From Elysia chlorotica (Eukaryota; Mollusca; Gastropoda; Plakobranchidae): a DNA stretch of 64,000 nt. The notes beneath the pieces were generated by a model. The model did not search any database. It was not told where the DNA came from and was given only the letters and a program-made list of their open reading frames with translations. The stretch spans positions 1,154,555 through 1,218,554 of the forward strand of contig RQTK01000007.1 of NCBI GenBank assembly GCA_003991915.1, read 5' to 3'. Below, one piece after another: positions 1 to 32,600 of the stretch; within the stretch, counting starts at the first letter, position 1; each line of letters opens with the position of its first letter. A program made the translations under genes and the position numbers.

Positions 1-51
1 CCCCCTCTCTCACTCTCTATCTCCTCCCTCTCCCTCCCCCCCTCTACTCAC

Positions 52-20171
<20,120 letters not shown>

Positions 20172-20205
20172 GCTGCTCAACTAGAGCTCACAATCACTAA
20201 CTGTA
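20172..20205 (-). promoter_or_regulatory. CNTRL: centriolin 5' UTR segment with 3' splice site
   Basis: Read down the minus strand, TCTGTTTACAG is followed by about 33 nt of leader ending in AGCAGC just before the ATG at 20171. It implies an untranslated first exon further right; the YY1/TISU-like site at 21449-21460 and the open exon at 23638-23552 are candidate sources. Confidence 0.55.
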
Positions 20206-20649
20206 AACAGACGTGTTTCAGTTTAATAATTCATGTTTAATTCCACCACTTCATAATACTAGGCATACAATATATTTAAAATGAACAATTAAACTGAAGA
20301 AAGTTTTGTCCATCTCTTTTTAATCTTTCCTCTTTCACATCATAGGCTAATTTCCTTGTGAAAAGGTGTCAAAATTTATTTAAGATTACGCATGTCATTT
20401 TCCAAAACTAGAAGAAGAAAATATACCCACACCACTATTCTACTTTTTTTAATCCATAAAATAGGAAACAAATTATGATTTCACCTGAATAATATTTAAA
20501 AATATTGTTTTTCATTAATCTTGATCATAGACCTTGATTTAGAGACTAGATCTATTTTTCATCCAAAGTAGGTCTAGATTTAGCTAGAGGTAAATTTCCT
20601 TCTACAGGCTACTTTACATTTAAAATATTGATCAAATATCATATACCCT

Positions 20650-21440
20650 AGTGCCATAGTGTTTTGGACAATTTATGTGAATATTCATGACACCAGTAAA
20701 TCTAGATCTTCACTCAGTAACCTGTGGAAACAAGTCTGTCGAACTTGAATTAATGCATTCTTGAACTAATCTAGCACAAAGTATTGGTTTAAGGCAGAAT
20801 AAAAATAAATGCATCCATTTAAATATACAATCAGCAACTTTATCATACTGTATTTATTTTTCACTTACACCCAACAATTTATTAACTGTCCAATTTTTTC
20901 TAACCCGTGCCGCAATGGGCATTTCTATTCATTTCAAAGAGATTCCCCTATAAATAACCTAGAGACTCCCCGCCTTCAATGTGGGCTATCGGGAGAGCGG
21001 CCCCATAAACTTACAAAAATTTAATTTTTCGTCTTTCTTTAGTATGAACCCAAGCAAAAAACCAAGCCCAATCTTTTTTCTGATCTCCCGATCAAAAGAA
21101 GCCCTCTTTAGTATGTTGTTTGGTTTGTCAGTACACAAAAGGAAGTCTTTCCTAGAGTGTTTTGGACAATTTATGTGAATACTCATGACACCAGTAAATC
21201 TCGATCTTCACTCAGTAACCTGTGGAAACAAGTCTGACGAACTTGATGCATTCTTGAACTAATCTAGCACAAAGTATCAGTTTAGGGTAGAGTACAGATA
21301 AATTCATTCATTTAAATATATAGTTAGCAACTTGATCATAATGCATTTATTTTTTAAATAATAACTTACACCTACAAATTTATTAACGGTCCAATGTTTT
21401 CTAACCCGTGCCGCAAGGGGCATTTCCAATCATTTTGATC
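20650..21440. repeat. direct duplication (about 290 bp) upstream of centriolin
   Basis: 20650-20938 and 21150-21440 share GTGTTTTGGACAATTTATGT, CTCAGTAACCTGTGGAAACA and CTAACCCGTGCCGCAA, with scattered differences. About 210 bp of unrelated sequence separates them. The right copy adjoins the YY1/TISU-like site. Confidence 0.85.
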
Positions 21441-21448
21441 TAGATCTA

Positions 21449-21460
21449 GCCGCCATGTTG
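21449..21460 (-). promoter_or_regulatory. YY1/TISU-like element, candidate centriolin promoter
   Basis: On the minus strand the site reads CAACATGGCGGC, a full match to the TISU consensus SAASATGGCGGC (YY1-binding, found at starts of genes with very short leaders). Its ATG opens only a tiny reading frame (ATG GCG GCT AGA ... TGA). The flank is locally CpG-rich (CATTCGTCGCGGCG) in otherwise AT-rich DNA, about 1.3 kb upstream of the first centriolin coding exon. Promoter role is inferred. Confidence 0.4.
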
Positions 21461-21777
21461 TTTATCCTCTCATTCGTCGCGGCGTACTATGATACCAGAT
21501 CCAGTTATTAGAAAAAATGCCAAATCATGTTAAATTTAACAAAAATATGACATTAAATTTAATATGTTTCTAAATAAAACAACTCGATCAAACATAAACT
21601 ATTGTTTATATTAAAAGTTTTTAAACCGATATCAAATTCACCGCGTTACTACTTTCGTGGACGACAATCCCTAATTTGTACTTAGCAAAATTGGTTTAGA
21701 CCAGTTGTTCCCCTTGACATCTTGAATACGATTGTTTCATTGAGAGAGTGAGTGTTTTTTTTTTGCCTAACGTCAAA

Positions 21778-21985
21778 ACTATATTGTGGACGAGCCCGAA
21801 GACTAACGTCTGGCAATTTTTCATGCTGTTACGAACGAGACAGGGCGGGTAGATGTCCTCTCCCAGATGGTTACATTAAACTGACACTGACCCAACCAGT
21901 AGGGGACGAAATCCGACTAATCAATTTTTTTTTTACCAATCGTGGGATTCAAACCGCGGACCTTCCGATCTGGGGGAAAGTGAGA
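21778..21985 (-). mobile_element. SINE
   Basis: Minus-oriented copy: TATTGTGGACGAGCCCGAAG, ACGAGACAGGGCGGG, GACCCAACCAGTAGGGGACG, head GGGATTCAAACCGCGGACC. Confidence 0.8.
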
Positions 21986-22269
21986 GACAGGTAAAGAGAG
22001 GGGAAGAGAGTGATAGACAGACCGATAGGGGTAAGGTTAGAAAATGACAACCAAGTAGAGAGAGATTTTTTTTTTTTGGGGGGGGGGGGAGACAGAAACA
22101 GAGACAGACAGACATCGGCGGAGAGACAGAGAGACAGGCGGAGAGCGAGGAACAGACCGACTCACACACTCGTTACTATGCAGAATTATAAAGAGTTAAA
22201 ATCTTTTTAGTGCTCTATTAATTATTATAGAAATGAAATGTTCTGATATTTAAAAAGTGTATCGTCAGC

Positions 22270-22375
22270 AACTGGGCTATTTAGTGGACAAGTCACACGA
22301 CTAACGTCTGACAAGGGATACCAGTATTTCTGTCCTGAGCGATCACATTATGAAGAAACCAACTTGGATATCTCA
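22270..22375 (-). mobile_element. SINE remnant
   Basis: GTGGACAAGTCACACGACTA and GATACCAGTATTTCTGTCC match the inverted tail and mid-body; strongly decayed. Confidence 0.45.
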
Positions 22376-22914
22376 ATGAATCGCCCGGTGCCAGACGTAT
22401 GTTGCAATACTCCAGGCCCTGCCAAGCCTGTCTCCATAGTGACTACAGATGAGGTAAATATTGGCCCAGCTCACGTGAAGCGACAATCACTCCCTGAAAT
22501 TATTGTCATGTGATGCATTTTTCTTTGTTTTACCATTTGTTTCCCGGGTCTTGCTGGTAATGGGAAGATATTGTTTCACTTGTGGAATAAAAAAAATGAT
22601 TAAGAAGTGGAAGCAAATCAATGTTTTCTGTGAAAAGTTAGTTACTAGAAACGAATGAATAGATATCAGGAAACCGTTGAAATAATTAACTGACAGTCTC
22701 GAGTTATTCCATGAAATTTGTTAAGCAAAGTAATTGGTGATGGTTGTACAATGGTGTGTTTATTATAGACCAAGAAGACTACCCGATTCAATCAGATGGA
22801 CATTTTTCTTTGGACATTGCTTTTTAGAAAAGTGCATCGATTATCTCCAGTTCATGAGAAACCTTTAAGTTGATCGGTACACGTCCAACATCAGTACTAA
22901 TTACTATACTATAT

Positions 22915-23130
22915 GGGCTATATTGTGGACGCCCCAGGACGAACCTCTGACAATTTTGAGCTGCCAAACACGAAAAAGTGCGGGAAGATCTGGACCCCTC
23001 TTCTCTTGACACCGACCCAAGCAGTATGGGAACATTTCGGACAAACACAAAATCGACCGATCGTGGGTTTCGAACAGAGGACCTCCTGAATGGAAGACCA
23101 ACTCAATACCACTTGAGCCAGTTCGCCCCC
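22915..23130 (-). mobile_element. SINE, near full length
   Basis: ATTGTGGACGCCCCAGGACG, GACACCGACCCAAGCAGTAT, GGGTTTCGAACAGAGGACC, CACTTGAGCCAGTTCGCC, the reverse complement of the whole family from tail to head. Confidence 0.8.
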
Positions 23131-23382
23131 GAAAAAGATTGGTCACCACTCTAATTTGATAGAACTGAATATGTTCTGAGTGCAATTTGAATAATTATTT
23201 TTTAAACGTGTCCCGATCGCGCGTTTTTTATGGAGATAAGTATGTGGATGAGGGGAGGGGGGTGTTCAGGACCCCATTCTAGACCCGCCACTGCACACAA
23301 ACAGATTGGTCTAAAAATATATATATTTTTTTGTACGCAAAAGAAGCTGCCATGTGAAAAATATAACATTTTGGGAGTATCC

Positions 23383-23438
<56 letters not shown>
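23383..23438. repeat. (CAA)n microsatellite
   Basis: About 18 CAA units in the centriolin-DNMT1 intergenic region. Confidence 0.9.
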
Positions 23439-23439
<1 letters not shown>

Positions 23440-23551
23440 TTTGCCTCTGTACCCTGATAACTTTGCTAAGTGATAGAATCTATTGCTAAACACACTGGCT
23501 TGTGGCTACTCATTAGAGTTCAAGAGATTTCGAAAACAAAGTGTTACTTAC

Positions 23552-23638
23552 TTCAAGTTTGCTCGTCAACCCTGCCTTTTTCAACTCTACCCAATCCAAA
23601 GGGAAGGTAATGATCTCCATGTTATTGCTTTCCGTCAT
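23552..23638 (-). CDS. possible 29-codon first exon, unknown product
   Basis: Minus-strand ATG at 23638 opens MTESNNMEIITFPLDWVELK and stays open to GAA|GTAAGT, a consensus donor, giving exactly 29 codons in phase 0. Splicing to the centriolin leader exon at 20204 would end in a stop before the centriolin ATG, so it would act as an upstream reading frame rather than an N-terminus. A diverged copy at 24260-24440 keeps MTENNNMES but has an early stop. I do not recognise the product; it may be an alternative 5' exon of centriolin or of a short unknown gene. Confidence 0.3.
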
Positions 23639-24440
23639 GAGGTTCCTCGAGAAATTTAGAAAGAATGTGCTGTAGACTCAATCTAATCTAGGTCTAGGCT
23701 AGGCCTAGTTGAACAATTCCTGTGGAAACCTACCACAACCAGGCTCATAGATCTACAGGAGTAATGCAATTTGGTGCTATAAGAGGGTCCAAGGGTGTGG
23801 GCGTGGTACTAGGTCACGGGGATATTATAGAGTTGGCTTATGAAGCAGAGGGTCTGGGATTTTTAAAGCCCACTCTGATGGCCATGTTTATTAATAAATA
23901 CCTACTGGTTGGGTGGATGTTAGTATGTGAATGACCAAGTCCTTGGTATCCAGCTCTGGGGTCATTGTGGGATAGCCTAGTTTGCACTCAGCACTGTTAG
24001 GTCGATGTCAGTACCGTCATGCTTCAGGGGTTAAGGATATCTTTTAAAAGAATTAAAAACGAGGCTAAACTTCTAAGTCTGGCTTCCATCAATTCTGTAG
24101 GCCTATTTCGTGAGATCTTATATGACGAGTAAGGAATATATGGCCGGAGGACTGACATTCAAAAAGCCTAAAGGTATTTTAATGCTACCTAGACTTGTGA
24201 TGACGATGGAGTTCTTAGGGCTCTAAATGGCTCTGGCACAGGCAGTAGGAATGTTACACAACCCTGCCTTTTGCAATTCTACCTAGCCCAAAGGGAAGGT
24301 AATGCTCTCCATGTTGTTGTTTTCGGTCATGAGGTTCATCGAGAAACTAAGAAACTAAGAATGTGCTGTAGACTCGATGTAGATCTAGATCTAGGTCTAG
24401 GCTTGAGATCTTGAACAATCCCTGTAGAAACCTACGAGGC
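23560..24440. repeat. direct duplication (about 170 bp) in the centriolin-DNMT1 promoter region
   Basis: 23565-23735 and 24260-24435 share CAAAGGGAAGGTAATG, CTCCATGTT, TCATGAGGTTC and AATGTGCTGTAGACTC, each ending in TCTAG-rich sequence (GTAGATCTAGATCTAGGTC on the right). The left copy holds the open minus-strand exon; the right copy is diverged. Confidence 0.8.
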
Positions 24441-24828
24441 TTTAAGCCTTGCTTACCATCTCGCCTATAAGAAGGCTCAGCATTTTTTAGTTTGTAAAAA
24501 CCGACTGACGAGCCACTCAAAAGAGTGTCAGACTCGACTATCACTGGCAAACCTAAAATTTGAGTTCAAACATAGATCTCTAGCTCTTCTATGACTGCTC
24601 TGTAGATCTGAGTTCCTTCGGAAACACACTGATCTTCTATTAGAAAAATCTGAGCCACCCTAGATGTTTCATTGCATAAAAAGTGTCATATTAGAGAGGA
24701 TTTGCCTTGTTAGATGTTTTTTTTTTTTTTTTGGTTCTTTTGAAAGTAAATCTTGTTTTCCTTGAACCTCATTAGTGTAACAGAAGAGAGAGTCACTCTG
24801 ATGTTGGTTGGTTTGAACACTACAAGCC

Positions 24829-26671
24829 ATGCCTGGTGAACTGTCCAAAGAGCTACCCGTGCTGAAGTTAGATGATGAATCTGCACGTGTGTCACCAGTG
24901 ATCACCGCAGAGTGTCAGAGCAAGTACGTTAAATTTACAGTGATGCCAATTTTTCGTAAAATTTACGGAGTTTCGTAAAAAAAGATTAATCGCCCGTCAA
25001 AGTTCCGTAAAAAAATCCCAAAATCACTGGTCCCAGTTTCGTCAAAGTTCTCTGGCAGTCTTCGTGGAACTGTTAATTGACTTTCGGAAACCGTAAACAC
25101 ATTTAAAAGGAATAAGCGAACAGTCATCCTATACCTCACTTTGTTGCCAACCAGGACTTGTTATACATTTAATGTTTCACTGTATTTGTACCTTGTAGTC
25201 ACACAAAGGCATGTGAAAATGTAAAGGTGGTATCTCATATTACATGTCAACGAGCTGACCACTAGGACTAAACTGTCTAAAGAACATATATTTTCTCTAA
25301 TATTCTTTGACAGCGTTGATCAACCATGAGTCAAGATCCTGTTTTTTTTTTCTTGACACACAGACTTTATGTACTTTGCCTTTATCGAGACATGTAAATT
25401 TGGACACGGCATACAAACTTCATCTACATATTCTATGCTGGGAAAGAATTTCTGTCCATGCCAGACCACCAATGCATTTAAATCCAAAGTTTGATGTAAA
25501 TCATCTTTTTTTTTTCTATTTTTTTTTTTTTTTTACCCAGGTTAGACGACCTGGATAAAGACCTTGAAGAAGGGGACATAACTCTAAAAGTGAGATGCCT
25601 GACTTGTCTTTTTACTTTTAAATACTTTTATTCAGTATGTTAAAACATTTTCTTCTTAACTATTACATTGATTTTAATTTGTAATATTGGGAAATTAAAC
25701 TCAACTGCATTGGTGTTAATGTTTTTTGTGAGTTTGCAATATTCTTCTATAAAGATTTCATATCGTTTTTCTTTCTCCACTTAATTAAATTTTTTCTAAA
25801 TTGAAATGTTTTTTAAAGCAACTAAAAAAAGATTTCCTCACAGGGTTTTTGGAAAAAGAAATGTGCTCTTCTAGAGGGTTTCCTACCAGCCGCTGGAAAG
25901 ACTAAGATGGAAAGCTTAACTGCTGAGTTCAGAGACTCAAAGATAACCGAGGTTAGTACTTGTTACTGTTAGACTTGTACCGTCTGAAGTAAAGTTGATC
26001 CATGCCAGGGTTCAGTCAATGTACAGCAGGGAAAAAGTCTGCATAAGAGAATTCTGTTGTACAGGTAGGTTTAATTTTTTTTTATTGAAAGTTGTGTTTG
26101 AGCATGGTGAAGGCCCATTTCAGTTTGCAGTTAGAAAGACCATTTCTCAGTTTTTACCTTCAAAATTACTTTGATTTGTCGTATTTGAATTACTTACGAA
26201 CTAAAAACATATTTCTGCCTTTTTCCCTTTTAGGCTAGTTACTTCAAACAACTGGAGGAGATAATGAGCAGTTTACTGAAAAGCACGATTGGCAAAAATA
26301 CTCAAACAAATGGAGATTCTGGCAGTGTGGCAGTGATAGAGGAAATTGATAATGGTCGAAGAAATGGACTCTCCCCTGCCTTAACAAGTGGAAAAACTAG
26401 TTATGGGTCAGCAAATGGCCACTCAAGCAATTCCTGTACTGATGATAAAATCCGTAACGGATCGTCAAATGGACATGTCGGGGATACCAACACATGTGAA
26501 AAAAGTGGAAACGGATCGGCAAATGGAGCAATTGACAGTAAACATTCTTGTAGCAGTGGTCAAGGAGAAGGGTCATCCAATGGCTTGTCAAATGGTCGGT
26601 CAATCCATCCTGAGAACAAAGAGTCTGAGCAATCTGAGAATGGCACTCACAGCAATGGATCTGTAACACAG
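24829..26671 (+). CDS. DNMT1: DNMT1 exons 1-4: DMAP1-binding-like N-terminus and SNG-rich linker
   Basis: [16 protein letters not shown] starts at 24829. Then [26 protein letters not shown] and [19 protein letters not shown] match the human N-terminal helices that bind DMAP1 (LKDLERDSLTEKE, LLHEFLQ, EEGYLAKVKSLL). Exon 4 (26234-26671) then becomes a long Ser/Asn/Gly-rich linker with repeated SNG and NGS units (about 100 residues) of no vertebrate counterpart. A possible acceptor (GTGTAACAG, ending 24783) precedes the first exon, so an untranslated exon upstream is likely. Confidence 0.88.
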
Positions 26672-29600
26672 GTAAGAAGTAAATGCATGTTGATAAATTA
26701 AAATGCAATGTTAAGCCCTATCGTGCAGGTCATTTATTTTCACAACCTTAAAACAAATATGCCCGACCTGCTTGCAAAGTGCATCCTTCAACAAAAACAA
26801 CAAATGTTGACATTCTGTGTTTTGTTGGTTTGTGATACACATTGCAATTTTTTAAGGTATTTTTGATTTGAAATATCTTCTTTCATCTGTAAGCCTAGTT
26901 GTATTCAGTGCAGCGAAATCCATAATTATGAAATGGGAATTTTTTTAGGTGCAGAGTTTTATTATCAAATGCATTTCTTTCTGTGGAGTAGACTGTGTTA
27001 TGGATTTCTTTAACAAAAAATCTTAGCGCAGTAAAGATTTGTGCAGTTTTCAAATTGATAGAAGAAAATTTTTGATTGAAATTTCTTTGTTTTTTGTTTG
27101 TTTGTGGCTACTACACTTTTCCTAACCAGTGAATAAAATTCACTTGCCCTTTAGATATTACAGTATTTTGATGTACACATTTTTTTCTCAGAGCAAGGAT
27201 GACGTGGACCAATCTGAGAATCCAATGGAATCAGATGTGATGGAGATATCAAACGTGGAGGACGCCTCCTCTCCCCCTCCTGCCAAGAAACGAAGAGGAC
27301 GACCATCAAAGGGTGACTCGGCTTCCAACTCTGCACCAAAAGAAAGGAGGAGTAAGTTAATTGGCAACTTTTAGCTTGTTTTTAAATAGCTAGTGTTATT
27401 AATCATGAAAGAATTTACACCCGAATTAATTGAAGCCTCTCTCTCTGTGGCAGTGCAGAAACTTTGGTGTGGGTAAATTTCTTTTTGTTGTTAACTTATC
27501 AGCAATAGGAAAATCTTTTCTTTTTAAAAATCACTTTTGAAAATGGAGATTGTTTATCACTTTTGAAAATGGAGATAGTTTAAATAATGTGACAAAATTT
27601 TGAAGCTCTTCAAAAGACCATGACGTTTTAGTGTTGGGTTATTTTCTTTTTTTTTCTCTCTCTCTCAAATAAAGCTATATACAGAGGTGTTAAATTGTAA
27701 CTTTCCTTTACTTCTTCAATGATTAAGCCTCATTTTGTTTTTTGTTCTTGTTTTAGCTCCAGTTCGAGCCTCACGACAGCTGAACAGCAAATCTGATGGA
27801 AAACAACCTTCTATCATGAGCATGTTTGGTGCCAAGTAAGAATTAATTAAGTTTATCACAAGATTATAAAAAGTGCTAGTATACTTAACCATTCCAACAG
27901 AGTTTGAAAGAGTATTTTCAATATTCAATTTTAGGTATAAGACATTTATGAATTACATGATTGAAATTTTATTAACTGTCTGTTGCAAAAAATGTCTTGT
28001 TCTTCAAACTTTTTACAAAAAAACTCCCCATAAGGATCAAAGGTGAGATATTATTTTATATGGCTGCATATTTTTGCTTCATTTTTGCAATGACTGTAGT
28101 TTTGTGTTTTCAAATGCCAGGCCCAAATCAGAGCCCAAGTCCGAGGCAAGTTCTGGATGTACAGATGAAGAGGAGAATGACAATGAGAACGAAACAAAGA
28201 ATTCAACCGATGCAAAGGAGGAGGAAATGGATGAATGTGAAGAAAACAAGCCAAAGAGAATAAAAATCCAAGAAGAGGTTGAGAAAAAGGATAAAGAAGG
28301 GTACATGTTTCACCTTTTTTGAGTTGTTAGAGGAAAAACAAAAACGGGTTATACATGTATTTAATTTGGGTTGGTCACTTTTTTGTTCATTTCTTCTTTC
28401 CTCTTTGATTTAATAAGCGGTCTTCAGTTTACTTTTGGATCAAAAGGTGATTAAAGCTATGGTGAAATGGGACGGATTCTGTAATGCTGTTATGGATAGG
28501 GGGAATCTAGCCATTGTTATAGCTAGTAATGCATAGTTTCGCTGTTCGTTGGCCATACTAACGGTTTTCCTTTATCAGTCCTTGAACAGCTATGCTTATC
28601 AATCATTGAAATCTGTCCATATGGCTAAACTGCCACATATCTTTATGGTGGAATCAATGATGTTTTCGTTCCGCTTGCAGGATTGTACCGGCCATCGCAC
28701 CAAGTCCCGCCAAGCCGATTCCTCAACGCTGCACCGAGTGTTTGAGATACATGGACGACCCCGAGCTGAAGCTTTTCCCTGGAGATCCTGACACTGCCGT
28801 GAGTGGTGATAGAATTTTTACTCCGGAATGTAAACTAAATAATAATAAAAAATGGTGTTGATTTTCCGTAAGCCCTGCCCTGTGACATTTTCAAAGGGTG
28901 GGGGGCCTATTATAATTATTGGCTGTAAATCTATTTCTGTACTGTTACATCTGTTTAGATTGACAGCACCAATTTTGTCATATTTTTAAGCTGCAGATGA
29001 GTTTCTTCATTCAACATTGTAGTCTGAGCACAAATATAAGGTAAATGGGTGTCTAGGTGTTTCCAAGAATTATTGGCAGTCTTCAGAATTTTCACCCAGG
29101 AATGGAGTGTGTAGGAAAGGGGAACCAAATTCAAGGTAGGAAGGGGAACCAAATTCAAAATGTGTTGTTGATTCCTCAATGGTTTCAGAAAAACTAAGTA
29201 TAGTCTTGATGATATTATGCTCTCCTACATGTTATCTAAACCCATTGTACTTCTTTGTAGTGAAAGATTAATAATTTACTAAATCGTGTTCTCTATTCTC
29301 TACTTTAATTTTGGGGTACTTAATTTTTTCATCTGTTTCATAAAACATCCTTATAAAAAATAAATATATTCAGATTGTGAAATTTCCTGAATGCTCCAAA
29401 CTTTCCGCAGGTGGAAGAGTTTATTGCTCTGACTGACCCAAGCCTTTCGCTTTTCACTGGAGAGGAAGACTTCGACAACATGACGGACGACAGGCCTCAG
29501 CATAAAATCACAAATTTCAGGTAAATTGGACCAATGCTGTTTTGTCTTGAAAATTAAACAAGGACATGTAAGAGAACTGAAAGTTTTATTTTCTCTTGTA

Positions 29601-32600
29601 CCTTTTTTCCTTTTTCTTCTTCTCCTCCTTATTTCTCTACACTTGATAGAAGTTTCACATAATTATGATCAGCCATGAAACAAAAACCATATGTTTTATC
29701 AGTTGTTAATAAACTAAATCAGTTTTAGTTTACAATGAGCAGTTAAAAAGGATGTGTCTTGGAATTAGTTTTAGCTTTTAATTTTTAAATTTCTTGTCCA
29801 CAGCATTTATGACAAGAACACCCATCTGTGTGCATTTGACACGGGACTGATCGAGCGCAACAAATATCTTTTCTTCAGTGGAGTCCTGAAACCAATTTTT
29901 GATGAAAATCCAAGCCCAGAAGGTTAGTAGTGATGCCAATAATTTGTAAATTTATCGATTTTCAGAATTGATAAAAAAAAAAGAATAAGAGTTCAATAAA
30001 GGTCTATCTATGGCCTATGCATTGTGATTCAATATGCTATGATTTTTTTAGGGGGGGGGTGGCTAGACAGGAGTTGAAAACATTTTTTGTGCCCGATTTT
30101 GCTCTGTGCTTGTATCTTTTTGACTGCATTCTTTGGTAACATTCGTACTTGTTGATCTACAGGTGGCGTTCCATGTCGTAACATGGGGCCGATCAACGAA
30201 TGGTTCATCTCTGGTTTTGATGGTGGTGAGAATGCTCTCATCGGTTTCTCTACTGGTGAGTGTCTTGCTCTTTACATTACACTAGATTTCTGTTTTTGTT
30301 TACCTCTGATTGGCATTGGCCGAGGAATAATTCAAGGTGGCATGCAAATGTATTATTGTATGCTTACTTTCAATGATAAAATTATAGTCTTGAGAATTAA
30401 AGCAGAAAAAACATTCATATGTTTAGACCTTTATAGTCTATGCTACCAGTAGATCTACATTAAAGCCATTTATATTAAATTTGTGCTGATTAATTCCCAA
30501 TATTATATGCAGAGCTTCCAAACTATCGAACCATCAAAATAAATGGCTACGCCAAAGAGTTTAATAAAATGCACACAGATATGTTTTTTTTTATATACGA
30601 AGTTGGTAGGCTGCATGTTCATTAGTTCATTATTTTTTTAATGTTTTACTTGACCATGTTGGACAGGCTATGCGGAGTACATTCTGATGGAGCCGAGTGA
30701 GGCGTACAGGCCCTTCATCGAGCAAATGCAGCTCAAAGTCTACATGGCCAAGATGGTCATTGAGTTTGTCTCGGATAATGAGGATGCTTCTTATGAAGAC
30801 CTGCTCAACAAAATCCAGGTGATTTTTATAAAGCTCTTGCTATACTCTATGGCGATTGAATGGTTAGAAAAAAATGCAAGGAATTGTTAGTTTTTGATTG
30901 CCTAATGATGTAATTGGTCCAACCAGACTTTTACCCAATTGTGCAGAATTTTATGATGGTCATGTTTCTGTGGCTCTCATGAGTTTCGTTACAAGGCTAT
31001 AAAATTTGATAAAATGGTTTTTCCCTCAAAATTTGTAAAATTGTTCATATTTTCTGTGAAAATATTTTGGAGGTGAAATACTAAATTTGATAAAGCATCA
31101 TGATATTTTTTTTACTCTAAAAACTGTGATAAAGCACCTGTTTCTATTTATCTAACGCTGTGCTTATACCATTACAGATCACTGTCCCACCTCAGGGGCT
31201 TTCTGGTGTGGTGAGCTTCTCTGAGGAGTATTTGCTGCGCCACGCTCAGTTTATTGTTGATCAGGTAATACTCTCAACTTCTTCTATTTTCTAGGGGATA
31301 ATTTTTTTTTCTTTTTTGGTTGCTTTTACGATAAATTGGCAACTTATGCAACTTAACAGTTTTTAAACAAAAAATATATGTATAAGAGTATGCCAACATT
31401 ACGCTTTGGGCATAATTTATTATACTAAAGTGCTGCAAATATGAAATGGACCATGCTAAATGGATCTTTTGTGTAATATGCTGAAGCAGAGATGCAGAAA
31501 TCCTTTTTTAATTTTATGTCGCTTGCTCCGTCTTCAGGTCCAAAGCTACGATAATGCGGCAGCCGATGACGAGTCTCTTCTCATCACCACTCCGTGCCTG
31601 CGCTCTCTGATTAATCTGGCTGGTGTCACGCTGGGCAAAAGGTTCGTTCCTGGTCATTAAATTTTGTTTTTAATTGCCACACTGAAATTCATTCTTGGTT
31701 TGTTTTTGCCCGTCGATTTTACTAACGATACTATCTAAAGGAATCGCTTAAATTCATATCTTTTTTTCTCTTATCAAATCTGAAGTATATGTTTCTTCAC
31801 TTACCTGGAACATCAAATAATGCGGGTTATGATTGTTGGTTCTTTTTATATATGGTAACTCAATGCAGGCTCTTAAAGTATATCGCAAAAATCTAAGTTT
31901 AATTTAAAACGGATATTATCTACATTCACAGGAGAAATTTGAGGAAAGATGTGGGTAGGGCGAAGGTCAAAAAAGAAAAGAATGTTCAGACGAGAGCAAC
32001 AGTGACTCCGCTTGTGAGGGGACTTTTTGACACGATTTTCCAGGGCCAGATTTTGGATGAAGATGTCAAGAATAAAAAGAGACAGCGTTGTGGATACTGT
32101 GAAGTGAGTTTATTTAATAAGCTTGTTTTAATTTAATCAGTTTCAACATTAAATTTTCACAAAGCCATTATAATAATTTTTTAAAGTTTTTTTTATTGGA
32201 TATAAGTGATGTGGCTTTAAAGCTCTTTGTAACCGATTTTTTCACAAATTTTTTTTGTTTTGTTTTGTGGCCTAATTTTACTGCTTTCGTACCTTCCATT
32301 GCTTGCGCCAGATGTCCAAACCTGGCCATAAAATCGGCAGATGACGATGAGCTGGACGAGGACGCTGACGTTGAAAAAGAGGAAGTTAAGCCTGCCAGTG
32401 GCGCGGAGAAGAAGCACAAAGTCGCCAAGAACAGCAAGGCCAAAGTGGCGTGGGTTGGTGAGCCCACCAAGAAAATCGGCAAAACATTTTACTATGGGGA
32501 AGTCCAAGTTGGTGACTTGAAGGTACGGAAGTGCAAAGTGGTATATGAAATGTGCACAAAAAGCAGTTTCTTCATTATATGACACTGGCTAACCAGGAAA

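Larger units (their letters stand above)
20206..24783. other. head-to-head intergenic region between centriolin and DNMT1
   Basis: No firm coding exon. It holds two direct duplications, three minus-strand SINE remnants (21778-21985, 22270-22375, 22915-23130), a (CAA)n tract, TCTAGATCTAG clusters near 20540-20710, 23680-23710 and 24380-24410, and a YY1/TISU-like site. It should contain the promoters of both genes. Confidence 0.6.

Noticed and set aside
20939-21149. Possible foreign or organellar insert between the 290-bp duplicates (TGGGCTATCGGGAGAGCGGC)
   Set aside because: Composition is slightly different but I cannot match it to anything; too little evidence.
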